Of a stretch of DNA of 64,000 nt, positions 33,130 through 41,777 are shown in pieces. The translations under genes and the position numbers were made by a program. The notes under the pieces were generated by a model, which made no database searches, had not been told where the DNA came from, and was given only the letters and a program-made list of their open reading frames with translations. The DNA is from Azospirillum lipoferum (GTDB taxonomy: Bacteria > Pseudomonadota > Alphaproteobacteria > Azospirillales > Azospirillaceae), in assembly GCF_024170005.1 (NCBI RefSeq), contig NZ_JALJXJ010000014.1, positions 62,001-126,000 of the forward strand, given 5' to 3'. Within the stretch, counting starts at the first letter, position 1; each line of letters begins with the position of its first letter.

Positions 33130-33141
33130 CGCGCCCATTCC

Positions 33142-33180
33142 CTTGCCCCGGAGCCCGGACGGCCATGGCTCCGGGGCAAG
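33142..33180 (+). terminator. Perfect 14-bp stem-loop after hsp20-DUF1150
   Basis: CTTGCCCCGGAGCC (33142-33155) pairs perfectly with GGCTCCGGGGCAAG (33167-33180) around an 11-base loop, 13 bases after the DUF1150 stop. There is no T-run, so it may terminate weakly or protect the 3' end of the message. Confidence 0.6.
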
Positions 33181-33340
33181 AGAGTTCGGAAGCCGTCGGG
33201 CATCACCGGAATCGGCATATCCGGTTGCACTGGAGCAGTTTCAATCTCTGGTTCCGTTTTGTCACTTTTCCGTTGCAGCGCGCGGCATCTCGATCCTTGT
33301 CAGCCCTGACTCCTGTTGTAAGGTGCGCTCTGCGATAATC

Positions 33341-34456
33341 ATGGACGCAAGACGCGACAAGGCATCGGGAGACGGTCGGGTGGACGGCGGGGCAAGCGAT
33401 ACGGCGGTGGACACAAAGACCGCCGCCGAGACGGAACAGCGCAAGGCGTGGGACGATGAGGCCCGCGATTCCCTTCACATCCTGCCGCTATCGTCGATCC
33501 CGCTAGAAACCCCAGGCCTGCAGCATGCCCGTCTGATCAAGAATGTCCGGCTGCAGACCGTTGTGGAAATGTTCCGTGACGCCCAGACCGGCAGCGGACA
33601 GGTATCCCCCCGCCACATCCCGGCTTACTTCGAATCCTACAAGGACGAGGTCGAGCGCGATCTGGTGAAGCTGGAGAAGATCGGCGCGGCCTCCAGCTTC
33701 GACGTTTATTCCTCGCGGATCGAGCTGAGGCGGTTGAATATCGACGTCAACAACGTCGAATCGCTGACGCTGTCCGACCGCAAGAAAGCCGAACTGACCA
33801 GCTACATGCGGGTCTTCACCCGCCCGCTGATGGAATATGTCTATGGCACGGAGGAGCTTCAGGTCGCCGACGTGACCGACATCATCCAGCTGTTCGCCAA
33901 CCCAAACCGGGATGAGGCCCTGCGCAACCTGCGCATGATGGCCGATCGGCTGGACATCGGCCTGACCGATATTCCGAAATTCCTCGAGGAGTATGGCGAC
34001 ATCTTCCTGTCGCTGGCCTATTTCCGCAAATGCCTGGACGAGATCGTGCCGGAGGTCCAGCGTTTCGTCGGCTGGATGGGCGAAATCCGCAGCTCGGCCG
34101 AGGTCAAGCGCGATTCCCGCCAGATGCGCATGCTCGACGAGATCGCCCGCGACCTGACCGACATCGCAACCTCCATCACCGGCCGGTTCGAGAGCTTCGA
34201 CAACCGGTCGAAGGATTTCTGGAGCGACATCAACGCTGACACCTTCCGGTCGATCCGCGAGCTGATCTCCTCCCACCATGTCACCATCGGCGGGGTGCTG
34301 TGCGGTCTGGCGGTGAAGATGAATTTGTGGAAGCACCGCTTCGCCCGCGGCGGCGGCGGTCCCAACCGCCGCATGGAGTTCGTGAAGTCGGAGATCCTGC
34401 CCGGCCTGTCGCACATCAAGGCGCTGGAGCAATCGGCGCGGACGGGACACCTGTAG
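33341..34456 (+). CDS. Hypothetical helical protein
   Basis: The 371-residue protein has a charged, probably disordered N-terminus (1-45) followed by a predicted all-helical body. The body includes LVKLEKIGAASSFDVYSSRIELRR-like (about 105-130) and long amphipathic helices (about 220-310), then a hydrophobic patch HVTIGGVLCGLAVKMNLW (about 312-330) too polar to be a sure membrane helix. I do not recognise a family. ATG 33341 lacks a clear ribosome-binding site, but TTGTCA (33297-33302) and TAAGGT (33319-33324), 16 bases apart, could promote a message with a very short leader. It stands between the heat-shock operon and the receptor cluster. Codon use is normal for the window. Confidence 0.75.
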   Translation: MDARRDKASGDGRVDGGASDTAVDTKTAAETEQRKAWDDEARDSLHILPLSSIPLETPGLQHARLIKNVRLQTVVEMFRDAQTGSGQVSPRHIPAYFESYKDEVERDLVKLEKIGAASSFDVYSSRIELRRLNIDVNNVESLTLSDRKKAELTSYMRVFTRPLMEYVYGTEELQVADVTDIIQLFANPNRDEALRNLRMMADRLDIGLTDIPKFLEEYGDIFLSLAYFRKCLDEIVPEVQRFVGWMGEIRSSAEVKRDSRQMRMLDEIARDLTDIATSITGRFESFDNRSKDFWSDINADTFRSIRELISSHHVTIGGVLCGLAVKMNLWKHRFARGGGGPNRRMEFVKSEILPGLSHIKALEQSARTGHL

Positions 34457-34479
34457 ACGCCCTGGCTGTCCCCACGCGT

Positions 34480-34680
34480 TCAATCCATCGACAGCATTTT
34501 CCCCACGCCATTGTCCAACAGGATGGTGGCGAACAGCGTCAGGATCGGGACCAGGAACATCAGCCCGATGACACAGCGTACGACCAGATCCTTGCGCCGG
34601 GCGGAACGGCAGAGCGGACAGTCGTTGGGGCCATGCCCGTAATCGGACCCGCAATAGGGACAGACGGTGGTGTCGACCAT
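34480..34680 (-). CDS. Small zinc-ribbon membrane protein (1)
   Basis: The 66-residue protein starts MVDTTVCPYCGSDYG and contains CPYC and CPLC, nine to ten residues apart, followed by RSARR and one membrane helix (about 30-53). This is a zinc-ribbon head joined to a single-pass anchor. The form C-x2-C...CPxCRSxRR plus helix recurs in the gene at 36987-37190, and the two flank a chemoreceptor gene on the same strand. ATG 34680 is chosen over 34728 because the latter adds an unrelated Ser/Pro-rich leader. No function is known to me. Confidence 0.7.
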   Translation of the reverse strand: MVDTTVCPYCGSDYGHGPNDCPLCRSARRKDLVVRCVIGLMFLVPILTLFATILLDNGVGKMLSMD

Positions 34681-34785
34681 GGCAGACGGGCTTTCAGAAC
34701 GGGCCGGCGGCCCAGGAACCGACGCCATTCTGCCCCCGGCCGCAGCCGAACCGTCATGAAATCCCTGTCATTGTTAAGGCTTTTC

Positions 34786-36810
34786 TTACGCAGCCCTCTC
34801 CAGCGGAACCAGACCCGCGACGCTGCGGCCGAACTGCGCGGCGAAGCGGTCGCGGTCGGCACCGGCCAGGGTGAAGGTGACATGCAGGCGGCCGGCACCG
34901 CTGCGGTCCAGCGCTCGCACGACAGCGGGGACAGGCTCCAGCCCCGGCAGGGCGATGCGTAGCGCAGTCTCTTCCGCCAGTCCGGCCCATGCCTCCTGCG
35001 GCAACCCGCTGAGTTGGGCGCCACCTTCGGAGGCATTGTCGACCGTCACCGGCAGATCGCGCCCGCCGACCGTCAGCCGGCCGGGACGGTTCAGCGGATA
35101 ACGAGGAGCGGACCGACGGTTCACCTCCGGCGTCGCCGTGCGGATCGCCTCGATCAGCACACGGCGGAGCTGGTCGATGCTGGTGGCGACGCGGGTAGAC
35201 AGGGCGTTGACCTCGCTGGCGCGTTCGCCGGTGGAGGTCGCTTCCTGGGAGACGGCGGCGATGCGGGTCGCCACCTCCTGCGCGGCGTTGGAGGTCTGGA
35301 CGACGTTGCGGGCGATTTCGCCGGTCGCCGCCTCCTGCTCCTCGATGGCGGCGGCGACGGTGGCCGACACGGTTTCGACGCCACGCACCCGCTCGGCGAT
35401 GGCGCGCACTGCGTTCACCGCCTCGGCCGTGGTCGCCTGGATGGCGGCGATCTGGCTTTCGATCTCGTCGGTGGCCCGCGCGGTCTGGCCGGCCAGTTGC
35501 TTCACCTCGCTGGCGACGACGGCGAAGCCCTTGCCGGCCTCCCCGGCCCGGGCCGCCTCGATGGTGGCGTTCAGTGCCAACAGGTTGGTCTGTCCGGCGA
35601 CGTCGTTGATGAGGTTGGTCACCTCGCCGATGCGGGTCACCGCCTCGGCAAGGCGCTGGATGGTCTCTTCCGCCCGGACCGAGGCGCCGACGGCGTCGCC
35701 GGTCATCGTCGTGGCGGTGCCGATCTGGGTCGCGATCTCGCGGATGGAGGCGCTGAGCTGTTCCGACGCGGCAGCAACGGTCTGGGCGTTCGACAGCGCC
35801 TGAGTCGCGGCGGCGGCGACATTCTGGCTGTTGTCGCTGACCGCACGGGCCGATTCGGCCATGCGGGTGGCGTTGCCAGCCATCTGGCTGGTCTGGCTGG
35901 CCACCACGTCGACGGCGTTCGATGCCTCGGTCTCCACGGTTTCGGCCATGCGCAGCAGGGCTGCCTGTTTTTCGCGTTCCGACCGCTCGCGCTCTTCCTC
36001 GCGCAGGCGGCGCAGGCGCTCGGCCTCCTCCGCATTGTCCTTGAAGACCCGCAAAGCCTGAGCCATCGCGCCGATCTCGTCGCCGCGGTCGGCACCGGGG
36101 ATGGCGACGGTCAGGTCGCCCTGCGCCAGGGTCCGCATCGCCACCGTCAGTTCGCCCACCGGCCGGACCACCCGGCGCCGGATGCCGAAGACGCCCAGCA
36201 CCACGACCGCCAGCACCAGGGCGGAGACACCCCACACCGCGGCCATGAACAGGTCTTCACGGCCGGCGGCATAGACCTCCGTCTCGCTGTTGTAGCGGTT
36301 GGTCTCCTCGACGATCCGATCGACGACGGCACGGTGGGCGGCATAGGCCTCGGCGATGATCGCGTAGGAGGCGCGGGCCGCCGCTTCGTCCTTGCGGGCC
36401 AAAGCCGGCAGGAACTTCGTCTCGACCTCGGTCCAGAAACGCATCACCGGGGCATGCGAGGTCCGGGTCAGTTGATCGAGCAGGGACGGCTCGAAGCTCT
36501 CCTTCAGCCAATACTCGTGCCGCTCGTCATAATCCTTGCGCAGTTGCGCCAGCCGCGCCCGGCGCTGATCGACCAACGCCGGGTCGTTCATCGCCAGCGT
36601 CGCCTCCAGATAGGCTTCGATCACATATTCGGGCGGCGGCAGGATGTCGGCGATCAGATCCTTGCCCAGCACGATGCGCTGGTAGATCGGCCCGCCCACC
36701 TTCAACTCGCGGATCGCCAGTGCACCGGTAACGACCACCGCCAGGAAACCCAGCGTGACCACCACCCCGAACAGGTTGGTAAGCGCGGCAATCCGGAGGT
36801 TTTTCAGCAT
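34786..36810 (-). CDS. Methyl-accepting chemotaxis protein with C-terminal PilZ domain (Tlp1-like)
   Basis: The 674-residue receptor has a membrane helix (11-33), a ~150-residue helical periplasmic domain, a second helix (188-210), HAMP (211-263), a signalling hairpin (about 290-555; tip INDVAGQTNLLALNATIEAARAG), and a C-terminal PilZ domain (565-655). The PilZ signature RRSAPR and DNASEGG (the RxxxR and [DN]xSxxG motifs) predicts cyclic-di-GMP binding. Described Azospirillum Tlp1 has this layout and mediates energy taxis with c-di-GMP input, so a similar role is inferred. It lies outside the che operon, preceded by an AT-rich upstream region and flanked by two zinc-ribbon microprotein genes. 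ATG 36810 has GGGG eight bases upstream. Confidence 0.94.
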   Translation of the reverse strand: MLKNLRIAALTNLFGVVVTLGFLAVVVTGALAIRELKVGGPIYQRIVLGKDLIADILPPPEYVIEAYLEATLAMNDPALVDQRRARLAQLRKDYDERHEYWLKESFEPSLLDQLTRTSHAPVMRFWTEVETKFLPALARKDEAAARASYAIIAEAYAAHRAVVDRIVEETNRYNSETEVYAAGREDLFMAAVWGVSALVLAVVVLGVFGIRRRVVRPVGELTVAMRTLAQGDLTVAIPGADRGDEIGAMAQALRVFKDNAEEAERLRRLREEERERSEREKQAALLRMAETVETEASNAVDVVASQTSQMAGNATRMAESARAVSDNSQNVAAAATQALSNAQTVAAASEQLSASIREIATQIGTATTMTGDAVGASVRAEETIQRLAEAVTRIGEVTNLINDVAGQTNLLALNATIEAARAGEAGKGFAVVASEVKQLAGQTARATDEIESQIAAIQATTAEAVNAVRAIAERVRGVETVSATVAAAIEEQEAATGEIARNVVQTSNAAQEVATRIAAVSQEATSTGERASEVNALSTRVATSIDQLRRVLIEAIRTATPEVNRRSAPRYPLNRPGRLTVGGRDLPVTVDNASEGGAQLSGLPQEAWAGLAEETALRIALPGLEPVPAVVRALDRSGAGRLHVTFTLAGADRDRFAAQFGRSVAGLVPLERAA

Positions 36811-36905
36811 GATGCAACCCCTGCGCAAAGACGACAGCATAAGGTTGCTTCTCAAAATAAGCCTAATATGACAAGTAAAAAAATTGCTCTGCTATAGAGT
36901 GTTAC

Positions 36906-36920
36906 AGAAATGATATTTCT
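36906..36920. promoter_or_regulatory. Perfect inverted repeat upstream of the PilZ receptor gene
   Basis: AGAAAT-GAT-ATTTCT is a perfect 6-3-6 dyad inside a ~90-bp AT-rich tract (36840-36930) between the receptor start and the zinc-ribbon gene. It could be an operator. No known regulator is implied. Confidence 0.35.
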
Positions 36921-36986
36921 CTGTGCGCTTTGCACGTGGATTGTGCAGAGCCTGCGTAAGGACCGACCAAGGTGCTGGAAACAATC

Positions 36987-37190
36987 TTAGGTCAAGACCA
37001 AGGTGCCGACCCAGCCGACCAGGGCCAAAATCACCAGCATCACCAGCAGCGCCACGATGACGGCATTGGTGCGGCGAATCGACCGGCAGCGCGGGCATCC
37101 CTCCTCGTCGGCGGAATAGCGGTGGGCGCAGCGGTCGCAACGCATGGTTTGATCGGTCGTAGTCTGGCCGGTTGCTGTATGGTCAGTCAT
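36987..37190 (-). CDS. Small zinc-ribbon membrane protein (2)
   Basis: The 67-residue protein has a Thr-rich start (MTDHTATGQTTTDQTMRC), a zinc ribbon with CDRC and CPRC, the sequence RSIRR and a single membrane helix (about 42-64). Its design matches 34480-34680, on the other side of the receptor gene. It begins 80 bases after the rmuC stop on the same strand. An internal ATG before the first cysteine is possible but would leave no leader. Function unknown. Confidence 0.7.
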   Translation of the reverse strand: MTDHTATGQTTTDQTMRCDRCAHRYSADEEGCPRCRSIRRTNAVIVALLVMLVILALVGWVGTLVLT

Positions 37191-37270
37191 CGGCGGTTTC
37201 CATGGTTCGGAGGCTGTAAGGCCGCATGGATAGCACGCTGGCGCCCCTGCATCCATCGATCGACGACCGG

Positions 37271-38728
37271 TCAATCCGCCGCAGTCGTCTCGACCGGCGG
37301 CACCGCGCGCAGTTCCGTCGCCTGTAGGCGACGCGGGCTGTGGTCCAGCGGTTCCAGCAGCGGCATCTCCGCCCCGTCCGGTGCGGCATGCAGGTCGCGG
37401 AAACGGCGCGCGCTGACCAGCACCCGCGATTCCAGCGTCCCGACTGCGTTGTTGTAGCAGCCGACGGCCTTGTCCAGCTGCCCGCCCAACCGTTCCATAT
37501 GGCTGCCAAGATCGGACAGCCGTTTGTACAGCTCGGCGCCCAACGCGCTGATTTCGCGGGCATTGTCGGCCAGCCGCTCCTGCCGCCAGCCATAGGCGAC
37601 GGCGCGCAGCAGCGCGATCAGTGTCGTTGGTGTGGCAAGGATCACGCGATGGTCGATACCGGCCTCGATCAGCGCCGGGTCCTGCTCCAGCGCCGCGGAG
37701 AAGAAGTTCTCGCCGGGCAGGAACAGCACGACGAATTCCGGGCTGTCGTCGAACTGGTCCCAGTAACCCTTGGTGCCGAGCTGCTTCATATGGTCGCGCA
37801 CATGGCGGGCATGGCGGGTCATGCCGTCGCGCCGGGCTCCGTCGTCAGCCGCCTGGATGCCGTCCAGATAGCCTTCCAGCGGTGTCTTGGCATCGACCAC
37901 GATGGTTTTGCCGCCGGGGAGCGTGACGATCAGGTCGGGACGCAGGCGTCCGGCATCCACCGACACCTGTTCGACGAAGTCGCAATGGTCGAGCATTCCC
38001 GCCATCTCGCAGACCCGGCGCAGCTGGATTTCGCCCCAGCGCCCGCGCGCCGCCGGTGTGCGCAGCGCCCGGACGAGGTTGCCGGTCTCCGCCCTGAGCG
38101 CGCTTTGGGTCTCCACCAGCGACAGCACCTGCTGCTTCAGCCCTTCATAGGCGCCGGCCCGCGTGCTCTCCAACTCGCGGATCTGGCGGTCCATGGCTTC
38201 CAGCGTCTGCCGCACCGGATCGACGATGGCGGCGATGGCGGTCTGGCGTTTGTCCAGATCGCCCTTCGCCTGCTCCTGGAAGCCGGCCAGCGTCTCCCGC
38301 GCCAGATCGAGGAAGCTGCGGTTGTTCTGGTGCAGCGCCTCCGCCGACAGGGCCTTGAAGCTGTCGGCCAGCGCCGCCTGGGCGCGTTCCAGCAGCGCCA
38401 TCTTCTCCGCCGCCGCGGTCCGTTCGGCTTCCAGCCGGGTGGAGAGCTGGGCATGACGTTCGCGGGCGTCGGCGACCTCGCCATGCAGGCGGGCGATCTG
38501 ATGGTCGCGCGCCTCGATCTCCTCACGCAGGTCGTCTTCGCTCCGTTCGGCAAGGTCGAGACGGGTGGCGAACTCGGCATGCAGCGCGGCTGCCGCCGCT
38601 TCGGTCCGGCCGGCGGCGGCGCGCAGCACCGCCCAGGCGACGGCGGCGCCCAGCAGCAGACCGACCGCCAGCCCGATCGCCAGCGATACGCCGTCCACCA
38701 CCATCCCGTTGACCAGGAACTGCGTCAC
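37271..38728 (-). CDS. rmuC: DNA recombination protein RmuC
   Basis: The 485-residue protein has an N-terminal membrane helix (about 13-35), a long coiled coil (about 40-200) and the RmuC domain (about 200-400) with GRWGEIQLRRVCEMAGM, LRPDLIVTLPGGKTIVVDAKTPL, and EFVVLFLPGENFFSAAL. RmuC limits inversions and has a nuclease-like fold. The start is GTG 38728 because GAGGGG lies seven bases upstream; the frame is open to 38746. It is divergent from the Nudix gene across about 147 bases. Confidence 0.94.
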   Translation of the reverse strand: MTQFLVNGMVVDGVSLAIGLAVGLLLGAAVAWAVLRAAAGRTEAAAAALHAEFATRLDLAERSEDDLREEIEARDHQIARLHGEVADARERHAQLSTRLEAERTAAAEKMALLERAQAALADSFKALSAEALHQNNRSFLDLARETLAGFQEQAKGDLDKRQTAIAAIVDPVRQTLEAMDRQIRELESTRAGAYEGLKQQVLSLVETQSALRAETGNLVRALRTPAARGRWGEIQLRRVCEMAGMLDHCDFVEQVSVDAGRLRPDLIVTLPGGKTIVVDAKTPLEGYLDGIQAADDGARRDGMTRHARHVRDHMKQLGTKGYWDQFDDSPEFVVLFLPGENFFSAALEQDPALIEAGIDHRVILATPTTLIALLRAVAYGWRQERLADNAREISALGAELYKRLSDLGSHMERLGGQLDKAVGCYNNAVGTLESRVLVSARRFRDLHAAPDGAEMPLLEPLDHSPRRLQATELRAVPPVETTAAD

Positions 38729-38875
38729 CCCAAATCCCCTCACCACTGGAATGGGAGCAGCCTATCGGAACGAATCGCGAATTGGAACAGGGCGCGAACG
38801 CGTGGTGGATCACGCCGGTCCGGCTTTCGCTTTCTCCGCTTGCCCAACCAAGGATACGGCGCCATATCGGAAGCC

Positions 38876-39484
38876 ATGCCGAACGATACGCTCCCCAACC
38901 ATACGCCCCCCGACGACAAGTCCCCCGATTGCGGCCCAAATTGCGGCGGCCCGCGCGTCCGAGCCATCCCGCCCGGCGAGGACCGCGAACGGCTGATGTG
39001 CCCCGATTGCGGTTATATCGCCTATCAGAACCCGCTGATCGTGGTGGGGGCGGTGGCGACCTGGGAGGATGGCCGCATCCTGCTCTGCCGCCGCGCCATC
39101 GAGCCGCGCAAGGGTTACTGGACCCTGCCCGCCGGCTATATGGAGGAGCGTGAGAGCACCCGCGAGGGCGCCGCCCGCGAAGCCTGGGAGGAGGCGCGGG
39201 CCCGCATCGACATCGACCACCTGCTGGCAATCTACGACATCCCGCGCATCAGCCAGGTCCAAATGATCTTCCGCGCCCGCCTGCTGTCCCCCGACGTGGA
39301 ACCCGGCCCGGAAAGCCTGGAGGTCGGCCTGTTCGAGTGGAAGGACATTCCCTGGGCCGAACTCGCCTTCCCCACCGTCATCTGGGCCTTGCGCGAGCAT
39401 CATGAGCGCCTCGGCCGGTCAGACTGCGCCCCGGCGCTCAACCCCACACCGGATGCGCTGGCCCGGTGGGAGAAGATGCTGTAG
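38876..39484 (+). CDS. Nudix hydrolase with zinc-ribbon N-terminus
   Basis: The 202-residue protein has CGPNCGG and LMCPDCGYIAYQNP, a zinc-ribbon start (zf-Nudix), and then the Nudix box GYMEERESTREGAAREAWEE in the order G-x5-E-x7-REAxEE. This layout resembles ADP-ribose pyrophosphatase and NADH pyrophosphatase-like enzymes, though the NudC-specific SQPWPFPxS block is not seen. It probably hydrolyses a nucleotide sugar or dinucleotide in the cytoplasm. It is convergent with the ChaN-like gene, nine bases apart. Confidence 0.9.
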   Translation: MPNDTLPNHTPPDDKSPDCGPNCGGPRVRAIPPGEDRERLMCPDCGYIAYQNPLIVVGAVATWEDGRILLCRRAIEPRKGYWTLPAGYMEERESTREGAAREAWEEARARIDIDHLLAIYDIPRISQVQMIFRARLLSPDVEPGPESLEVGLFEWKDIPWAELAFPTVIWALREHHERLGRSDCAPALNPTPDALARWEKML

Positions 39485-39493
39485 GGGCAGGGT

Positions 39494-40711
39494 CTACTTC
39501 CCCTCCACCGGAAACTTCGCCACCAGTTCATGCTCCGCCCCGTCGCGCCGGATGGTCAGCGGCAGCCAGGTGCCCGGCGCCTGACGGCGGATCACCGCGA
39601 CCAGATCGGCAGGCGCGCGCACCGGCATGCCGGCGGCGATCAGGATGCGGTCGCCACTGCGCAGGCCCGCCGCCGCGGCCACGCTGCCGCTGCTGACCGA
39701 TCCCACCATGATTCCCTCCGGCCCCGGGTCCAGTTGCACACCAAGCTTCGGCCGCTGCGGCTCCGCATCCTCCCGTTCCGGTCCCAGACCGAACACCGCG
39801 TCGGCGATACGGCCGTCCAACTCGTCGCAATCGCGGTCGGCGTCCCAGGGCAGCAGCACGGCGGAGTCGCCGATGCCGAGGTCCGCCAACTGGTGCGGAA
39901 CGCCGTCGCGGCGGGCAACATGCCCCTCCCCCAGGATGCCGACCACGCTGCGACCGGTGGTCCCGCGGGTTTCGGCGATCTTCTCCGCCATCGCGCGGTC
40001 CCAGACACCCTGCGCCTCGATGAAGCGCTTGGCCGCACTGTCTGGCGCATCGGCCGGGGCGGCGGAGCGGGCCTCCGACCGATCATGCGCCGCCAGCGTC
40101 TCGGTCAGGCGGCTGCGGTAGGCCTCCGTCGGGGCGGCAGGCGTGCCGACACCCTCACGCTCCGCCTCCGGGATGGTGGACCAGCCGTTGCGGGCGGTGC
40201 GGCCGATCAGCGACCGCTCCACATTCAGCGCCACCACCGGCAGCCGGTGCAGGCGGGCGAATTGCAGGATCGGCAGGTAGAATTGCGGGTCGAAGCCCCA
40301 GACCGTGCGCCAGTCCGTCGCCTTCAGGAACTCGCCCTCCGTCATCTCTCCCGCCACCCAGCGGTCGAGCACCGGTTGCAACCGGCGCGGCAGCATCTCC
40401 ATCCCTATCGCAAGGTCGGGATTCAACGCGTGCAGCCCGGCCAGGGTGTGGAGTTGCCAGCGATGGTGGTCCGCCTTGTCATGCTGCTCCCCCAGCAGGA
40501 CCACCGGCGCCTCGGCAAGGCGGCGCAGCAGCGGGACCGGCTCCACCGCCGCGCCGGTGCCGTCGGCCCAGACGCCGGGGGATACGCAGGCCACCCGCGC
40601 GGCCTCCGCGGCCCAGCTGACCGAAGCGGCCAGGGACAGTGCGGCAACGGTCAGCAGGGCGATGCGGCGGCGAAGACGCGACGCGAAGGGACGGAAGGGC
40701 TGGCGCGACAA
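39494..40711 (-). CDS. ChaN-family protein fused to a PDZ domain
   Basis: The 405-residue protein has an Arg-rich start and signal peptide (about 12-35). A ChaN/haem-iron-uptake-like domain (about 50-300) has VVLLGEQHDKADHH, IGMEMLPRRLQ and GEGHVARRDGVPHQL. A C-terminal PDZ domain (about 315-400) has GIMVGSVSSGSVAAAAGLRSGDRIL. ChaN lipoproteins are implicated in haem or iron handling. No lipobox cysteine is seen here, so it is probably periplasmic. TTG 40711 is chosen because GGAG lies seven bases upstream and gives a compact signal peptide. The frame stays open to 40969 but lacks a plausible leader. Confidence 0.85.
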   Translation of the reverse strand: MSRQPFRPFASRLRRRIALLTVAALSLAASVSWAAEAARVACVSPGVWADGTGAAVEPVPLLRRLAEAPVVLLGEQHDKADHHRWQLHTLAGLHALNPDLAIGMEMLPRRLQPVLDRWVAGEMTEGEFLKATDWRTVWGFDPQFYLPILQFARLHRLPVVALNVERSLIGRTARNGWSTIPEAEREGVGTPAAPTEAYRSRLTETLAAHDRSEARSAAPADAPDSAAKRFIEAQGVWDRAMAEKIAETRGTTGRSVVGILGEGHVARRDGVPHQLADLGIGDSAVLLPWDADRDCDELDGRIADAVFGLGPEREDAEPQRPKLGVQLDPGPEGIMVGSVSSGSVAAAAGLRSGDRILIAAGMPVRAPADLVAVIRRQAPGTWLPLTIRRDGAEHELVAKFPVEGK

Positions 40712-40991
40712 GGGCTGGCTCCGTCGGTGCGGGGATTCGCCAAGGTTGGCGCTGCCGGGCGCAACGTCAATGGACAAGGCCGGCTGTTGCGTCGTTCGGC
40801 CGCGCCTGACGCAAGCCAGAAGCCCGGCATACTGCCGGATGACAGGCGGTGCAGCGGCGGGTAGGATCGCCGCAGGCGGTGGACCACCGGCGGATGAGGG
40901 ACCCTCGATGCCCCCATCCGGAACTCCCAAGGCCGTTCCCAGGGCGTCCGCTTTCCCCGCTGACCGCAATCATTCGTGAAGCGCAGCCCCC

Positions 40992-41729
40992 ATGCCGCAC
41001 CGCAAAGTCGTCATTCTCACCGGCGCCAGCCGTGGTATCGGACACGCCACCGTCACCCGCTTCAGCAACGAAGGCTGGCGCGTGATCTCCTGCTCGCGCG
41101 AGGACGTGCCGGCCCATTGCCGCCGCGATCCCAACTGGACCCACCACATCCCGGCCGACCTGTCGGACCCCGCCAGCCGCGCCGCCTTCGTGGAGGAGGC
41201 GAACAAGGCGCTGGACGGCGCACCGCTGCACGCCCTGATCAACAACGCCGGCATCTCGCCCAAGACGCCGATCAAGGAGCGGCTCGGCTGCCTGAACGGC
41301 TCGATCGAGGGCTGGCACCGGGTCTTCGAACTGAACTTCTTCGCCGCCCTGGTTCTGGCGCGCGGCTTTGCCGCCCCGCTGTCGCGGGCGAAGGGGGCGA
41401 TCGTCAACGTCACCTCCATCGCCGGCCATTCGGTGCATCCCTTCGCCGGCTCGGCCTATTCGACCTCGAAGGCGGCGCTGTCCGGCCTGACCCGCGAAAT
41501 GGCGGTGGAGTTCGCCGAGATCGGCGTCCGCGTCAACGCCGTCGCCCCCGGCGAGATCGAAACCGCTATGACCGGCCCGGAATATGACGTGCTGATCCCG
41601 CGCATCCCGCTGAAGCGCATGGGCACGCCGGAGGATGTCGCCGCGGTGATCTTCTACCTGTGCGGCCCGGACTCGGCCTATGTAACGGGGACGGAAACCT
41701 TTATCACCGGCGGTCAGCATCTGTTCTGA
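40992..41729 (+). CDS. Short-chain dehydrogenase/reductase
   Basis: The 245-residue classical SDR has the cofactor motif TGASRGIGHA (about 10-19), NNAG, the catalytic Ser in VTSIAGHS and YSTSK (Tyr and Lys), and a C-terminal GTETFITGGQHLF. It uses NAD(P)(H). The substrate is unknown. It has no strong operon partner: the ChaN gene is divergent and the aminotransferase convergent. FabG-like architecture is evident, but the neighbourhood does not suggest fatty-acid synthesis. Confidence 0.92.
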   Translation: MPHRKVVILTGASRGIGHATVTRFSNEGWRVISCSREDVPAHCRRDPNWTHHIPADLSDPASRAAFVEEANKALDGAPLHALINNAGISPKTPIKERLGCLNGSIEGWHRVFELNFFAALVLARGFAAPLSRAKGAIVNVTSIAGHSVHPFAGSAYSTSKAALSGLTREMAVEFAEIGVRVNAVAPGEIETAMTGPEYDVLIPRIPLKRMGTPEDVAAVIFYLCGPDSAYVTGTETFITGGQHLF

Positions 41730-41777
41730 AGAAAATCGGGAGCGGGATACTGCAACGCCCCGCTCCCGATCGCCTAA

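Noticed and set aside
30781..33138. Long minus-strand open frame antisense to the dehydrogenase-like and hsp20 genes
   Set aside because: It overlaps the rpsD promoter, the ROSE leader and two genes with clear motifs. No recognisable domain.
37340..38875. Plus-strand extension upstream of the Nudix gene
   Set aside because: It is antisense to rmuC, and the Nudix protein has a good ATG at 38876.
40712..40969. N-terminal extension of the ChaN-like protein
   Set aside because: The added residues contain no signal-like or conserved sequence, and TTG 40711 has a well-placed ribosome-binding site.
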